Source: Acanthopleura granulata (taxonomy: Eukaryota > Mollusca > Polyplacophora > Chitonida > Chitonidae). From it: a stretch of DNA of 64,000 bases. The DNA lies in the NCBI GenBank assembly GCA_016165875.1, contig JABBOT010000003.1:28381816-28445815 (forward strand), in the 5' to 3' direction. The notes beneath the pieces were generated by a model. It made no database searches. It saw only the letters and a list, made by a program, of their open reading frames with translations, and was not told the DNA's origin. Shown one piece after another: positions 30,939-41,415 of the stretch; position 1 is the stretch's first letter, and every line of letters begins with the position of its first letter. The translations under genes and the position numbers were made by a program.

Positions 30939-31010
30939 GATTTCGTAGTTTATCGGTTATGATGTTTGTTTCACAAGCAGAAAGTCGCGAGTTCAACCTC
31001 GCCGAAATCT
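30939..31010 (+). pseudogene. tRNA-Val(CAC), strongly decayed
   Basis: Reads GATTTCGTAGTTTATCGG, then TTTGTTTCACAAGCAGAAAG and GAGTTCAACCTCGCC. The A box, anticodon stem and B box are all changed and one T-loop base is lost. Confidence 0.85.
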
Positions 31011-31090
31011 GTCACGTGTCAATCTTGTAATTTTCCTAAATATTCTTGTTTCCTTCGAGTGTAGGTTTTTTAAACGGCTCTTTCCACCTT

Positions 31091-31790
31091 GGGAGACTTT
31101 GGCTCACGACAGGGAAGGGTAAAGAACTGCCTTGGCGAGAGAGGGCTGCGACAAACCACAACAACATCGTTCTGTTTTGATCAATTTTGACCTGATTTAC
31201 GTGGATATCGGAGACCGACTGGTACACTAAGGAGGTCTGCTCCTCAAGCAGGACAGGTGTGTCGAAGCCAGTGGTATTTTCGCCTGTAAACAGGCCTGAT
31301 AGGACTCACATCCTAGCTATCACAAGAAAGAACGGGGCTAGTGTTTCTACGGCAGTCCACGGGGACTTCATCGCAGCATTGACTGAGGTGATCAATAATA
31401 GGGCGGACTTGCTCCGTTTTCTGTGTACAACTACAGAAGGATAAGTTTGTAATCGATGGAACAACGTGGAATATTATACATGCTTCTTCGGTGTACTTAA
31501 AGTTGACCGCACACTGGGCACCTGATGAAATGTCAGATGATACTATAGCGAATGCTTTGAAACCTTACGGAGAGTGTCATTTTGGCGAGGGCCAGGCAGA
31601 ATTGAATTCAGAACGCACCCTTGGTAAAGTCATTAAGAATGTATCTTCCTTAAAACGTAATGTTGTATGTAACCAATGTGCTGCAGGTGAACTCAATGTT
31701 CAAAATGTAGATTGTAAAATGAAGGTTTTTGCAATTAGGCACATTTTAAAATTGTTGAATGTACAATCTTTTGTTACACCTATCTCTAAA
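31091..31790 (+). mobile_element. LINE C, decayed and internally deleted LINE copy
   Basis: The start aligns with the LINE B 5' UTR (ACAACAACATCG) and ORF1 N-terminus, including FSPVNRPDRT and HWAPDEMSDDTI. After KPYGEC (31,578) it jumps to the ORF2 segment FGEGQAELNSERTLGK, then to GELNVQNVDCK...AIRHILKLL. Two internal deletions thus join ORF1 to two parts of ORF2. The ORF1 start ATG is GTG. The right end is not clear; similarity fades at about 31,757-31,790. An apparent 116-residue frame crosses the junctions, probably by chance. Confidence 0.8.
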
Positions 31791-33711
31791 CCTCCGTTTT
31801 CAATTTTACAGAAAAGTGATGTGAGTCTATACAGGTATTGAATTAATCCATCTTAATTAATTAACGCTTAGCAATTAGAGTCAACACGGGAGTATTCTGT
31901 AATGATTCAGTGGTGTTGATGACTTTTAATTGCGCCCTATGCCCCATGCAGATTCTGTACATTTATGTGGAGAAATATTGTGAGCAGCCGGTCTGTTTGC
32001 CGGCCCATCACAGGTTACATCAGAACTTTTTAAATCCTGCATGTGAATACTTGTCTGAATGAGTTAAAGCGTTAATTATCCATGGTCACATGTCAGTTCC
32101 AGCACAGTGGAACCTTGTGGACTTCTAACTGACGACTTGTTCTGCCATATCCGGAAGGGTCATAATAATCTGTTTCCCTATTCGAAATCCTTCAAAGGAG
32201 CTTTCGGGGAAAAAAAAACAAGACTTGAATGGGTATTGAGCTTGGGTATACAGCTTACCAGGCGTCCGCTTTGACCTTAAACACGTCAACAACAATGGGT
32301 TTTATTTATTTGTCCCATTTGGCAATAGCCACGACAGAATACTGAGGCGTGTTACATGATACGCTAATAACTCGCTGCTCTGATCGGATTTAGCGGACCA
32401 AGTCAGTGGTAGGTGTACATGTATTGTACCGTGAACTCGCTCTGTGGTGTCGAGTCGTGTACTTGACCATGTTCAGTGGCAACTCAATTGACTTTGTGTG
32501 TGTGTGTCACGGTTTCATGCCGATAGATCTATACCTATACAGACCTTCCTCTGACAGACTATTAAGGACTGGTTACTACTTTAACTCTCAACAACGGTGC
32601 ATGGTATAGAATGATCCACATCCCAACAGTAACGTGGTCATACCATGTTATACAGGAAACTTATACAGATTGGTTTGCTATGCACCAATAAGGCCAAAAG
32701 ATGTCTTTTCTGTGCCGATCAAAACGAAGGAGCAAAGACAAAGGTAAGTGCCCTGCCTCTCCCCCCCTCCATTTCGCCATTACACTTTAGAGAAATTCTA
32801 GAAGAAACAGAAGAATATACACCTCCAATAGTGATAGCTTTATATAGTGGGTGCTTGGGGCATAACGTCGTACTGGCTATATATAGTATGTTTGTCAGCT
32901 ACCTACAAAGACATCAAAATACTGCACAATAAATCTTCTCATTTATAAGGTAGTTGCGCTAATTTGTACCTTGAATTTGGTTCTATTTGAATGAATGTAC
33001 CTCGGCAACGCATTCAAGCAACTGCACCAGTATAATGTTCAAGTGCCACACTAATCAACATGGTGTAAAATTTATTGACTTTCTTGTTGGCAGTGGCATT
33101 ACTATGTCATGTGGAAGTCATTCGTGAGCACAATGCCTAACTCCTGGGGCTCGTTTCACAACGCCTTTTCGGCTTTTAAACTAACAAATTAATCTACAAC
33201 GAACTCTTTAAGTATATATTTACACTGATGGCGTTTTGAAATTCTCTTTCTCTAGCAGATAGTAGCTGTCAAAATCGTATGGATTTGATGCATGCAATGA
33301 ATATTTTAAGTTGGATTAACGCTAAAGTCCGAAATCGCTTTGTGAAGCACACGCAATGCGCCAAACAGCGAAAGGCTACACTTGTGCACCCCGCTTTACC
33401 AAACATGTATACACATTTTGGGTGCAAGAAAACCGTAAAGGTTTCATGTACACCTCTACGTGTGCATTTATATTCATTTACATGTCAGTAAATCTTAAAA
33501 ATAAAAAAAGTTCAGAAAAATCCACGACGAAAGTCCAAAACTTCCTTGACAACGCTGTATGTAAGCGTACATGTGTTTCAACGGAACCAGGATTTGCAAG
33601 GTTATGCTATTTGAAACATGAAGTCTCTGACGTCACCATCCTTTGAGATTCCCTTACACGTGGGGGAAAGTGGGCCATGCGAAATGCTAGGGTCGTCTTC
33701 TTAACGAATGC
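31791..33711. other. region without recognised gene
   Basis: AT-rich DNA with a short TG run (32,499-32,509). A strong splice-donor-like AAAG|GTAAGT lies at 32,740-32,749, and an ATG at 32,645 opens a 33-codon frame into it. The phase does not fit the SH3 exon directly, so this is only a weak candidate for an upstream exon. Confidence 0.4.
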
Positions 33712-33945
33712 ATTATTTATTTGATTGGTGTTTTACACCATATACAAGAATATTTCACCTATATGACAGCGGCCAACATTATTGGCAACCCACCACCATC
33801 CGAAGGTTGCTGGCGGATCTTTCCAAGTACGGTCGGAGAGGAAGCCAGCATGAGCTGACTTAAACTCACAGCGATTGCATTGGTGAGAGGCATGGGGTCA
33901 TCTCGCAGCGCTGGCTCGTTAACGCTCTCGGCCACGGAGGTCCCC
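33712..33945 (-). mobile_element. tRNA-derived SINE, decayed copy
   Basis: On the minus strand it has a tRNA-like head ending in GGGGACCTCCGTGGCC, a body with GCTCATGCTGGCTTCCTCTC and ATATTCTTGTATATGG, and a TAAATAAT tail. It has more changes than the copies at 43,444 and 51,453, and the A box region is disturbed. Confidence 0.75.
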
Positions 33946-34436
33946 ACAAATGCATTAAACCCCTCAGATGTTTGGATAATATATAAGAATCTTATCCTGT
34001 GGAGGGTTGTCTTTACAATCATAACTCTTATCGACTCCACTTTCTGTGACAAATTATTTTCTTCCCATTGAAAAGCTAGCCAACCATAATAAATCTAAAA
34101 CTGTATGTAAATTTACATGTGAAATAAAACGTTGAAGCTAAGGTGTTATTGCTGATTAACTAAACCATAAAATTGGACTATTGTGAATCAGCATTTCCGG
34201 TACCGCCACCTTTTCCCCCTTGAGCTGTAGGAGGCGACTCAGTGAGGCTGACTTGAAATTACCTGTCAGATCACTGAGGCTGTTCTGTTCATATATCTGC
34301 ATCTGACCAAAGTAAGGTTAAACTGCCAAGAAAACAAAGTGATGTACGTTTAGCCCTAAGCTGGCGACTTCAAATGAAATCCGTACAAATACCTTTCCGG
34401 TGAGCAGTCGGTAAACATATTTTATTGATGTTTCAG
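33946..34436 (+). other. probable intron upstream of the SH3 exon
   Basis: No coding signal seen. It ends in TTTTATTGATGTTTCAG, a good 3' splice site at 34,420-34,436. Confidence 0.5.
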
Positions 34437-35137
34437 TGGAGTTCTCAAACCAGACAGGCTACCTGTGGGGACGAATGACTGGAAGTGACAGCATCGACAC
34501 ACTCGTACAGGTGGGTTTAGCACAGACTTCTGGTCTCAAGCCGACGGCACGACGCGTGGTGCTTCAGGACTTTAGGGCTTGCACCAAAGAGGAGTTGACG
34601 GTGCGAAGAGGCGATGTAGTCTACATAATTTATCGTGACCATGAGTGGTTCTACGTCAGAACGCCTGGGGGACGGGCGGGCTACATCCCCGTGTCCTTCT
34701 GCGGCAGGGGGAAATCGGTCCACAGCGAAGCTCCTGTGGAGCACTCCTGCCTAGTTCCTAGTCGCGGACGGATTCCCACTGAGCCCAATTCGCTCCAGGC
34801 CGCACAAGGATATCTCTCAGTGCGAGACAATCAGCAAAACCCACGTCCTCTACAGCATTACCAGGCCCTCCACGCGACCGCTATTGAATTGCAGACCAAG
34901 CCTTGTGGAACTAATAATTATGGATATAACGAAACATTTCCATTCAAGAAGGTGGAACTGGGACAGTCCATGGTCTTGTTTGAATTTTTGGCCAAAAGTG
35001 AAGATGATCTTGATGTTCGGCGAGGGGAAATTGTCGTCCGTTTAAACGAAGAGGACAGAGAATGGGTTTGGGTTCGAAGGGGTGACAACGTGGAAGGTTT
35101 TGTACCATACAACTATCTCTGTCCACTGGATTACTAG
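34437..35137 (+). CDS. terminal exon of a two-SH3-domain adaptor protein
   Basis: The exon follows a clear 3' splice site, begins with the last two bases of a codon and ends at TAG (35,135-35,137), giving 233 residues. The first SH3 domain (about residues 38-90) shows VVLQDFRACTKEELTVRRGD, EWFYVRT and GYIPVSFC. The second (about 178-230) shows MVLFEFLAKSEDDLDVRRGE, EWVWVRRGDN and GFVPYNYL. Between them is an 85-residue linker with no domain I recognise. SH3 domains bind proline-rich peptides, so this is a cytoplasmic adaptor. The SID-LVQVGLAQ lead-in followed by SH3 domains recalls the Dachs-binding adaptor Dlish/Vamana, but I hold that only loosely. Upstream exons are not identified. Confidence 0.85.
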
Positions 35138-35809
35138 CGTAAAATTACTATCGACAATACTATACTAGCACCCAAGCGAAGTATCGGAATTTAAATAGCA
35201 GTTGAAATGTAAATGTAATGCGTCGTGCTTCCAGGGTACAATTTAACACACTCACTTGACATCAAAGACATTTCACGTTTTTGGCCATCAAGAAGATGTA
35301 TTCAGGTGTACACCAATTGGTTTCTTTATTCATACAAAATGCTTATAAAGGCTTTGCTGGAAAATTTCTTATTAGGCCTATTGATATTTTGCCCCCAACC
35401 TACAAACCTATGAAATGAATCTAAGGAATATTTTGTTTTAGTTAAATTGGTATCTGTTCTAGGGGCCTACTCGTGAAGATCAAATATGGAACGCGGAGGG
35501 TCTGACACATTGTGAGCCCGGTAAAATTTATATGGACCGAGAACGAACGGAGATGGAAACGACCACTTCAAGCATTGACCAACAGGCAAAGTTGTGACAA
35601 ATGCAGTTTTTCGCTAGAAAAAGAGTCTAAAAATAGATCGCACTATTTTCGTGTCAGTGTCACATGGCTTTTGCACATTTCTCATGTCTATGTTGTCTTT
35701 AACGTTTCACGAACCCAACCAAAAAACACAAGACAAAATAAAGTGTTAAGTCAGTTATACGAAACCGATTCGCTCACATATCTGGATCTTTTATTCACAT
35801 GTATACATG

Positions 35810-35862
<53 letters not shown>

Positions 35863-37209
35863 AACATTTTAAGGTAATTAATTCTATGTATATGTATTTC
35901 TGTATGTAGGGTGGATGGATGTATGCATGTACATATATTTTTGTGTGTATGTGTGTACACAACGGAAATCCATGCACATAATACACCTATACAAAATAAA
36001 ACCACGTCCAAAATTTAATGTCAATCTTCGACATTTTGAACCACATAAATTAACAATGAACCACAAAATTTAGCTTATGAACTGGCTCTTAGCTGTACCA
36101 AGAAAAAACCATTCCTATAATTCAATGCATAAAAACTTATGACTCTTTCACATGGAGCCATCATATACACAAGGACATATACCAACCCATAATCCTTACT
36201 ACGCACGCGTCGCTCTTCACGTTCACTTTACATCAATACCATCACTAGCAAATTTTCAACAAAAATCTTTAACAACGCTGATGATGAAGCAAGCAGCAAT
36301 GTTAGAAAACACAAGATCTCTGTATCAACCTTTTTTATGAATTCTTCATGCACTTCACTTCATTCTATCTAAAGTATACTAATGGGAAACTCGTAAACTC
36401 CTTCTAGCCTTTAACAAAGACGTCCAAAGCCGTGTGCTCGTTTGTTCTCTCTTGGATTACCTCACACTTCTAGGTGCATGTGATTTCAGAATTCACCTAA
36501 GTATACCACACAAACACTGCAGCGTCACAGTAGAAAACGATGTGTTTCTCTGCGATTCGGAACCTTTTGTGTAGCCCTTCAGAGTCTCACATTAGAAGAC
36601 ACCCGAACGAGAACACCGTTGGTGAAGCTACGCCTATGCAAGCCTATACGACTCCGCGGGCTCCGAAGGTTAAGCCTCTTAATCATTTCTAGTGGTGGCA
36701 TTGAGTCTAGACAGAGGCACATGTGCTGTTGGGGGAATGGAATTATCTATATCTCGTCGACATGTGAGGTAGGCCTGCTCACAAATTGCTTCATTCTTGA
36801 CACTAAACTCTGTTTTGGCATAGTGTTGGGACTCTGAGACGAATAAGCAGTCATAAAGACAAATGGTTGAATCTGTCTGGAGCTGGACAGAAGCCATATG
36901 GAAGGCCTTTTCTGATAATGTATATCCTTGTATATAATTCAACCTTATGGTCTGGAGTATAGCTGGTCCCAGGTAAAAGTAGCCTACCTCCGTCTTGGTA
37001 TGCATTTACATAATCGAGTGAGGAATTAAAAGGCAAAATAATGTGCACACGGTTCGTTATTTTGTGGTTTAAATAGCGAATAGTACAACCCTACATAAGA
37101 TATTTTGAACGACTTAAATGATACCATCTACAACAAAAAGCATTGTACATGTGGCCTAATTATAATTGCGATACCGCATGAGTTTGTCTTTCTTTCAATC
37201 AATACGCTG
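35138..37209. other. non-coding stretch downstream of the SH3 gene
   Basis: Probable 3' UTR first (candidate AATAAA at 35,737), then AT-rich DNA. No supported gene, repeat family or RNA seen apart from the TA run listed separately. Confidence 0.5.
35811..35854. repeat. (TA)n microsatellite
   Basis: 22 uninterrupted TA dinucleotides. Confidence 0.97.
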
Positions 37210-37218
37210 AACTTTCCC

Positions 37219-37757
37219 TAGCCCAATGAATTAGACCTTATATACTATCGATACAACGTCTAAAAGAGGTCCATTTGAAAAACGAGGGGATTTTATCCTT
37301 ATTTAGACGCTGAATGCCCTTTAGAATCTGTATGTTCCTCAATCAGCAATGATCAGCAGAGGGAATCGCATGTCGCAGCGGTTTTAAAACGTGTATGTTA
37401 AGCTCACATCGCTTGTTTTGGGCAGCGGCCCCATTATTAACTACCTACCGATCGCTAGACATTTTTGTTTATCGTAAATTCCGCAGACTGGGGGAGTTTT
37501 TGAGCTACCTATGTAACAGCGTGAATCCTGCAACGAAAAACTCCACGTGACGGAGATTACCGGAGATTTCTCTTGGCGGTTGACCTATGAGTTTTAAAAT
37601 CGCTGCGACATGCGATCCCCTCGGCTGATAATCACTGACTGAGGAACATACAGATTTTAAAACGCAGGCAGCGTCTAAATACGGATAGGAAAATATCTAT
37701 ATATGGACGCTGTTAGACGTTGTATCGGTGCCATACAAGGCCTAATTCATTAGGCTA
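37219..37757. mobile_element. MITE with long terminal inverted repeats, MuDR-like
   Basis: The 539-bp element has imperfect inverted arms of about 170 bp (37,219-37,391 and 37,590-37,757). It begins TAGCCCAATGAATTAGACC and ends as the inverse, GGCCTAATTCATTAGGCTA. The 9-bp sequence AACTTTCCC flanks it exactly on both sides (37,210-37,218 and 37,758-37,766). There is no transposase frame. A 9-bp duplication and long arms are typical of Mutator-type elements. Confidence 0.85.
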
Positions 37758-37885
37758 AACTTTCCCGTTTTCCCCCCCGACTCTCTTCGTTAGAATATTT
37801 GTCTATACACGTACATCTTATTTGAAGGAAGTTCAAGCTAACTGAAATTATATACCGAAACGACATATATATCTATGTAGTAATC

Positions 37886-38640
37886 GATGTAGCTCTGTAG
37901 GGCTGTGATTTACGTGTACGATCACAGCCTTGCCGTCTTCCATAAGCCTACCTTAAACACCTCTGTACTTCTCGTGCTGTACTGAGTACATTGAAACTGG
38001 GACTGATAAAAGACGTTTGTCCATATTCATGGACGTCTTAGCTGTCAATTCCAGGTAGGTGTTCCCAATTGTCATCACTGGTAAATCCACACGAACGTAG
38101 AACTGGTTGAAACTTGGACAAATTCCAAATCTAACAGCCATGTTTGAATTGCATACTCCTCACAGCACAGGGTACTATGAATACAAGGGGGATAGCCAAG
38201 AAGCAATTTTCTGGTCTACCTTTGCACGAGTGACACCACTAGCATGTTTAGTACACACATCTTTTTATTGATGAATGTGGTTTATAGATTCTCTCGAGGT
38301 CATTACACGTGAGACTGATCCTAAAGAATTAGCCAATTTGTCCCACAAAAGGTCAATCTTGACTAGTAATGGTACTGGTATGTTTCTTGACATGTATGGT
38401 TCCGGCGCTGTGATGAGTATGCAAACATGGCGGTTGTCTAAATCACAACCGGTTTTACGTTCGTGTGGATGTGGTACCAGTGGTGACACTTGGGACACCT
38501 ATCTGGAATGTATAGCTAAGACGTCAAGCACTTTTCAACGGCCTCAAACTCGATGTGTTCAGAATAGCACGGGAGGTACAGAAGTGTTTAAGGCAGGCTT
38601 ATGGAAGACGACAGGGCTGTTATCCCTATAGAGCTATAGT
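37886..38640. repeat. second large inverted repeat
   Basis: The left arm (about 37,886-38,190) read on the minus strand aligns with the right arm (about 38,385-38,640). Shared blocks are TACGTTCGTGTGGAT, CCAGTG(A/G)TGACA, TTGGGA(A)CACCTA, AGCTAAGACGTC and GGCTTATGGAAGACG. Indels separate the arms, so it is older than the MITE. Open frames in each arm are short and not shared. Confidence 0.75.
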
Positions 38641-39967
38641 CTGTTCAGCCTTGCAAAACGGTGGTTCACATGTAGCCTGCCACTGCTTGGACAGTCGTCA
38701 TGTTATAGGCTTCTTCATAGTAAAACGAAATAGAACAGAATGGTCCCAAAAATACTGAAGTGAAAGAAAAGGTCTAGAGGACGATAGCAAGTTTCAGGTC
38801 CCGGAGGAGTGTCCATTCATTGGGAACTCAAGGAGCTGTTCATTCAAGGGCGGTCACGAAACACAACAGGGCCTCACCGAATTATCTCCTTTTTGGTCAC
38901 TCTCCTGCATAAATGGTGCGTTCTTGACAGTAGGCCTGTGGTTAATAAGTGGAACCTCTGATGAAGGCTAATGGCGAATTTTGAAGTTAATGCGACAAAA
39001 GCTAGTTGAGACTGCCTGATTTTAATTGTGCAAACTGATTTGGACAGCACCGGTGAGGATATATAATTCTTTAAGCCATTCGGCTGTATTCGAAAATCCC
39101 CCTGCAAGAACCAACATTGGCAATCTCCGTCAGATATGTGTAGTTGACCTAAGCTGGAAAGCATCAACTTAATTAAAGATAGATAGGCATTTCTGCGCTC
39201 TCAAAAGCTCGTGTCATGATTTTGTACATGTGCATTACGCTGCCTGCAGAACAGCTGGCGTTGTTGTGATATAACCTAAGCCTTCGTACTGCATGGATAT
39301 ACTTCACAGGCGAGGCCCCGCTTCCCTTGATTTCAGAAAACATGCAAAACCGAAACAATCACTCCTGTTGTGTAACGTTATGGTGGGAGCTTAATTTTTA
39401 ATTACTGTTGATGTATTTTCTTATGCAATTTGGATCTGCATTTTTTTTTCTGCTTGATAAGATTTGTTAGGGCAGGCCTTAAAGTTTCATTCCAGGTATA
39501 ACTCTTATGTGATTTTTCAGCAAATGTTAGCGGATGTATTAGGCAAAAGTAGTGATAAATCAGGGCTCACCAGCCCCTCACTGGGAGGTTTTGACGCCGA
39601 TCAGATGCTTGCAAATTCTGTGTAACTTTTCATTCGTCAGATCTAACCAGAAATTTTAGAGGAGGTCTGGTCTGAGAGGACCCAGAATTATCGGTCAGGA
39701 ATTTTGGAGGCTCGCAGACTTAGGTAAAGTTCTGTGAGTCGTGATGATAACATGTAAGTACATGTAATTGCAGATTTAAGGGTGAAATGTGGACATGGTG
39801 CTTACCCCAACACAAAAGAATAGACCAATGCACACAGCGCCCCCCCCCCTGCCTTTTTTTTCAAACATTAAAACACATTTAGAAGTCTGTACAGTGAATA
39901 TAATCCCTCTGAAGTTAATATCATGCAGAGGAGTCAGGTATATATACAGCAAATTTAGCCACGTGGC
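38641..39967. other. region without recognised feature
   Basis: I see no gene, repeat family or RNA in it apart from a C-run (about 39,841-39,850). It probably includes the 3' UTR of the SYAP1-like gene. Confidence 0.4.
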
Positions 39968-40110
39968 CTATCCTTCCTTCCTCTCCTCCTCCTCCAGTTG
40001 CTGCAATATCTCGTTCTCCAAATCCTCATCCTCAACACCGCCCGAGACCACCTCGTACTCCTGCAACTCCTTCTGTAACTCCTGCTCCCATTCGGGGATA
40101 TCCGATTCCT
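39968..40110 (-). CDS. SYAP1: SYAP1-like protein, last coding exon
   Basis: SYAP1 is a BSD-domain protein linked to Akt signalling. On the minus strand the exon starts after GTGGTTACAG (3' splice site), encodes ESDIPEWEQELQKELQEYEV, then SGGVEDEDLENEILQQL and EEEERKEG, and stops at TAG (39,968-39,970). The acidic EWE.ELQ.ELQEYEVV...EIL tail is the conserved C-terminus of the SYAP1 family. It joins the exon at 41,236 in frame (phase 1). Confidence 0.75.
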
Positions 40111-41235
40111 CTGTAACCACAACCACATTCACATACACAACAACTGCTCCTTAAGATATATCACAACTGCAGCTACTGAGATAACATAGTTTTACTTTAG
40201 GTTTCTTTACATTCAGCGTAACGGCGAAGCCTTAGAGTTGGTTTTTATATATGTACAGAAGAAACGTACAGCAAGTATTCATACTGTTGACACTGTACGC
40301 ATATATTTTATCTACAGACCCTAAAATCAATGACATTTTTCCCTATGATCCCCTCAAGAATAGGAAACCATGCATTACATGAAAACTGAACGCTAAACAT
40401 TATTCAAGGTAATATCAAGCCTCAGTCCTAAGAGGTTCCAAATGCCCATATAGGCCTAATCATAGGGCCGCAAGGGAACGACAAGCCGAAGACGAAACAC
40501 ACCATTCTAGCTCCAGTTTATGTGAGAAATCCTGGTTCTCAACGCATTTATATTTGATGGTTCCTTCTCGCCATATTTTGTACTTAACTGTCATTTCACT
40601 TAGACGATGAGAGTCAGTTTTGGAAGGAGGAAACCGGGGGGGGGGGGGCGCAGGGTGAACTCCCGCCTTTGGGTAAGTTACCGACGAGCTTTCCATATAC
40701 TACATACGGAAATGCACATCATATTAGTAGAAACAATGGTATTAAACGTTAGATTGCATAAACGACCGTAAAGAGCAACGTCGACTAGGACCCGCAAGCA
40801 ATGAAAGCCAGAGAACCATCTATCCAGGGCTTCTCAACGTGAGGACTCCAAACCGCGATCTCAACTTACATGCCCTTTAGCCAGTCACACTGTACTTACC
40901 CACAGCTGTTCAGTACTTGGCCTATAAGTTCATGCTTGGTGCTAAGCCATCAAAAAACACATGCTCTCCATTTCTTGGGCACGATCCGGCTCGCGTTTGA
41001 ACCAACTGGCCGATTCCAATGAGCCATTTCTGAGTCAAAATTCTAAACTTGGCCACAATGTTCAGTTCTTTAATACCGGATTTTAAGTCGATAGTCGATT
41101 TGGCCACAATGTTCAGTTCTTTAATACCGGATTTTAAGTCGATAGTCGATTTTCACTTCTTTCTTAATATTACTTAATAGTTTGACTTGAATCTGGAATG
41201 GCTTCCCGGAGACTCTGCCATTGTATTGCGGTTAC
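40111..41235 (-). other. intron of the SYAP1-like gene
   Basis: Bounded by GTAACC (donor, read on the minus strand) and TTACAG (acceptor). Contains a G-run at 40,637-40,648 and the 51-bp duplication at 41,050-41,151. Confidence 0.65.
41050..41151. repeat. exact 51-bp tandem duplication
   Basis: A 51-bp segment starting TGGCCACAATGTTCAG is repeated immediately with no difference seen. Confidence 0.9.
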
Positions 41236-41415
41236 CTTTACTTGATTCTGCCTTGTCCTCCTGCATGCCCAACTGTTGCATCTCTTTCCGCAGATCGTCT
41301 TCGTTCAGATGGTTGTCTGTGAAGGCATCGCTGATAAACTCACTCTCCTGTGGACTCTCCATGGGCAGCTCTTCCGAGTCTTTGTGGGGAACCTCAATCT
41401 GGGCAGCGGCAACCT
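41236..41415 (-). CDS. SYAP1: SYAP1-like protein, penultimate coding exon
   Basis: Encodes VAAAQIEVPHKDSEELPMES, then SEFISDAFTDNHLNEDDLRK and EMQQLGMQEDKAESSK. The S-F-SDAF...LN.(E/D)DLRKEM.QL core matches the region after the BSD domain in SYAP1. The acceptor reads GACTTTCAG and the donor AAAG|GTAACC. The upstream exons with the BSD domain should lie at higher coordinates, but I find none between here and 44,400. The gene may be a 3' fragment or have a distant or nested arrangement. Confidence 0.75.

Larger units (their letters stand above)
2897..31090 (+). repeat. tandem tRNA-Val gene array, interrupted by LINE B
   Basis: Units of 1,411-1,459 bp repeat head to tail. Each holds tRNA-Val(AAC), then a truncated SINE with a half-tRNA relic, then tRNA-Val(CAC), then tRNA-Val(TAC). 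Spacings are about 875-890 bp from AAC to CAC and 170 bp from CAC to TAC, and about 145 bp from TAC to the next AAC. All genes are on the plus strand. Two short units (439 and 420 bp) and two units lengthened by about 245 bp come from exchanges within tRNA genes. The rightmost unit is decayed, as expected at an array edge. Apparent small reading frames in the units are chance frames repeated with the unit. Confidence 0.95.
29934..31090 (+). repeat. terminal, decayed array unit 16
   Basis: Substitutions and indels rise steadily to the right. SINE at 30114-30330, half-tRNA relic reduced to 30351-30378, CAC gene broken. Unit similarity ends at TTTCCACCTT (31,090), where LINE C starts. Array edges often escape homogenisation, which fits. 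Confidence 0.85.

Noticed and set aside
2897..31090. CRISPR-like regular array
   Set aside because: The repeats are long units of about 1.45 kb holding tRNA genes in animal DNA; there are no short repeats with unique spacers.
32645..32743. First exon of the SH3 gene ending at AAAG|GTAAGT
   Set aside because: The donor is good, but its phase (0) does not match the phase of the exon at 34,437 and the peptide shows no domain.
38275..38631. 118-residue plus-strand frame
   Set aside because: It lies in one arm of an inverted repeat, and the matching arm does not keep the frame.
39789..40154. Ser/Thr/Cys-rich plus-strand frame
   Set aside because: Its second half is the antisense of the acidic last exon of the SYAP1-like gene.
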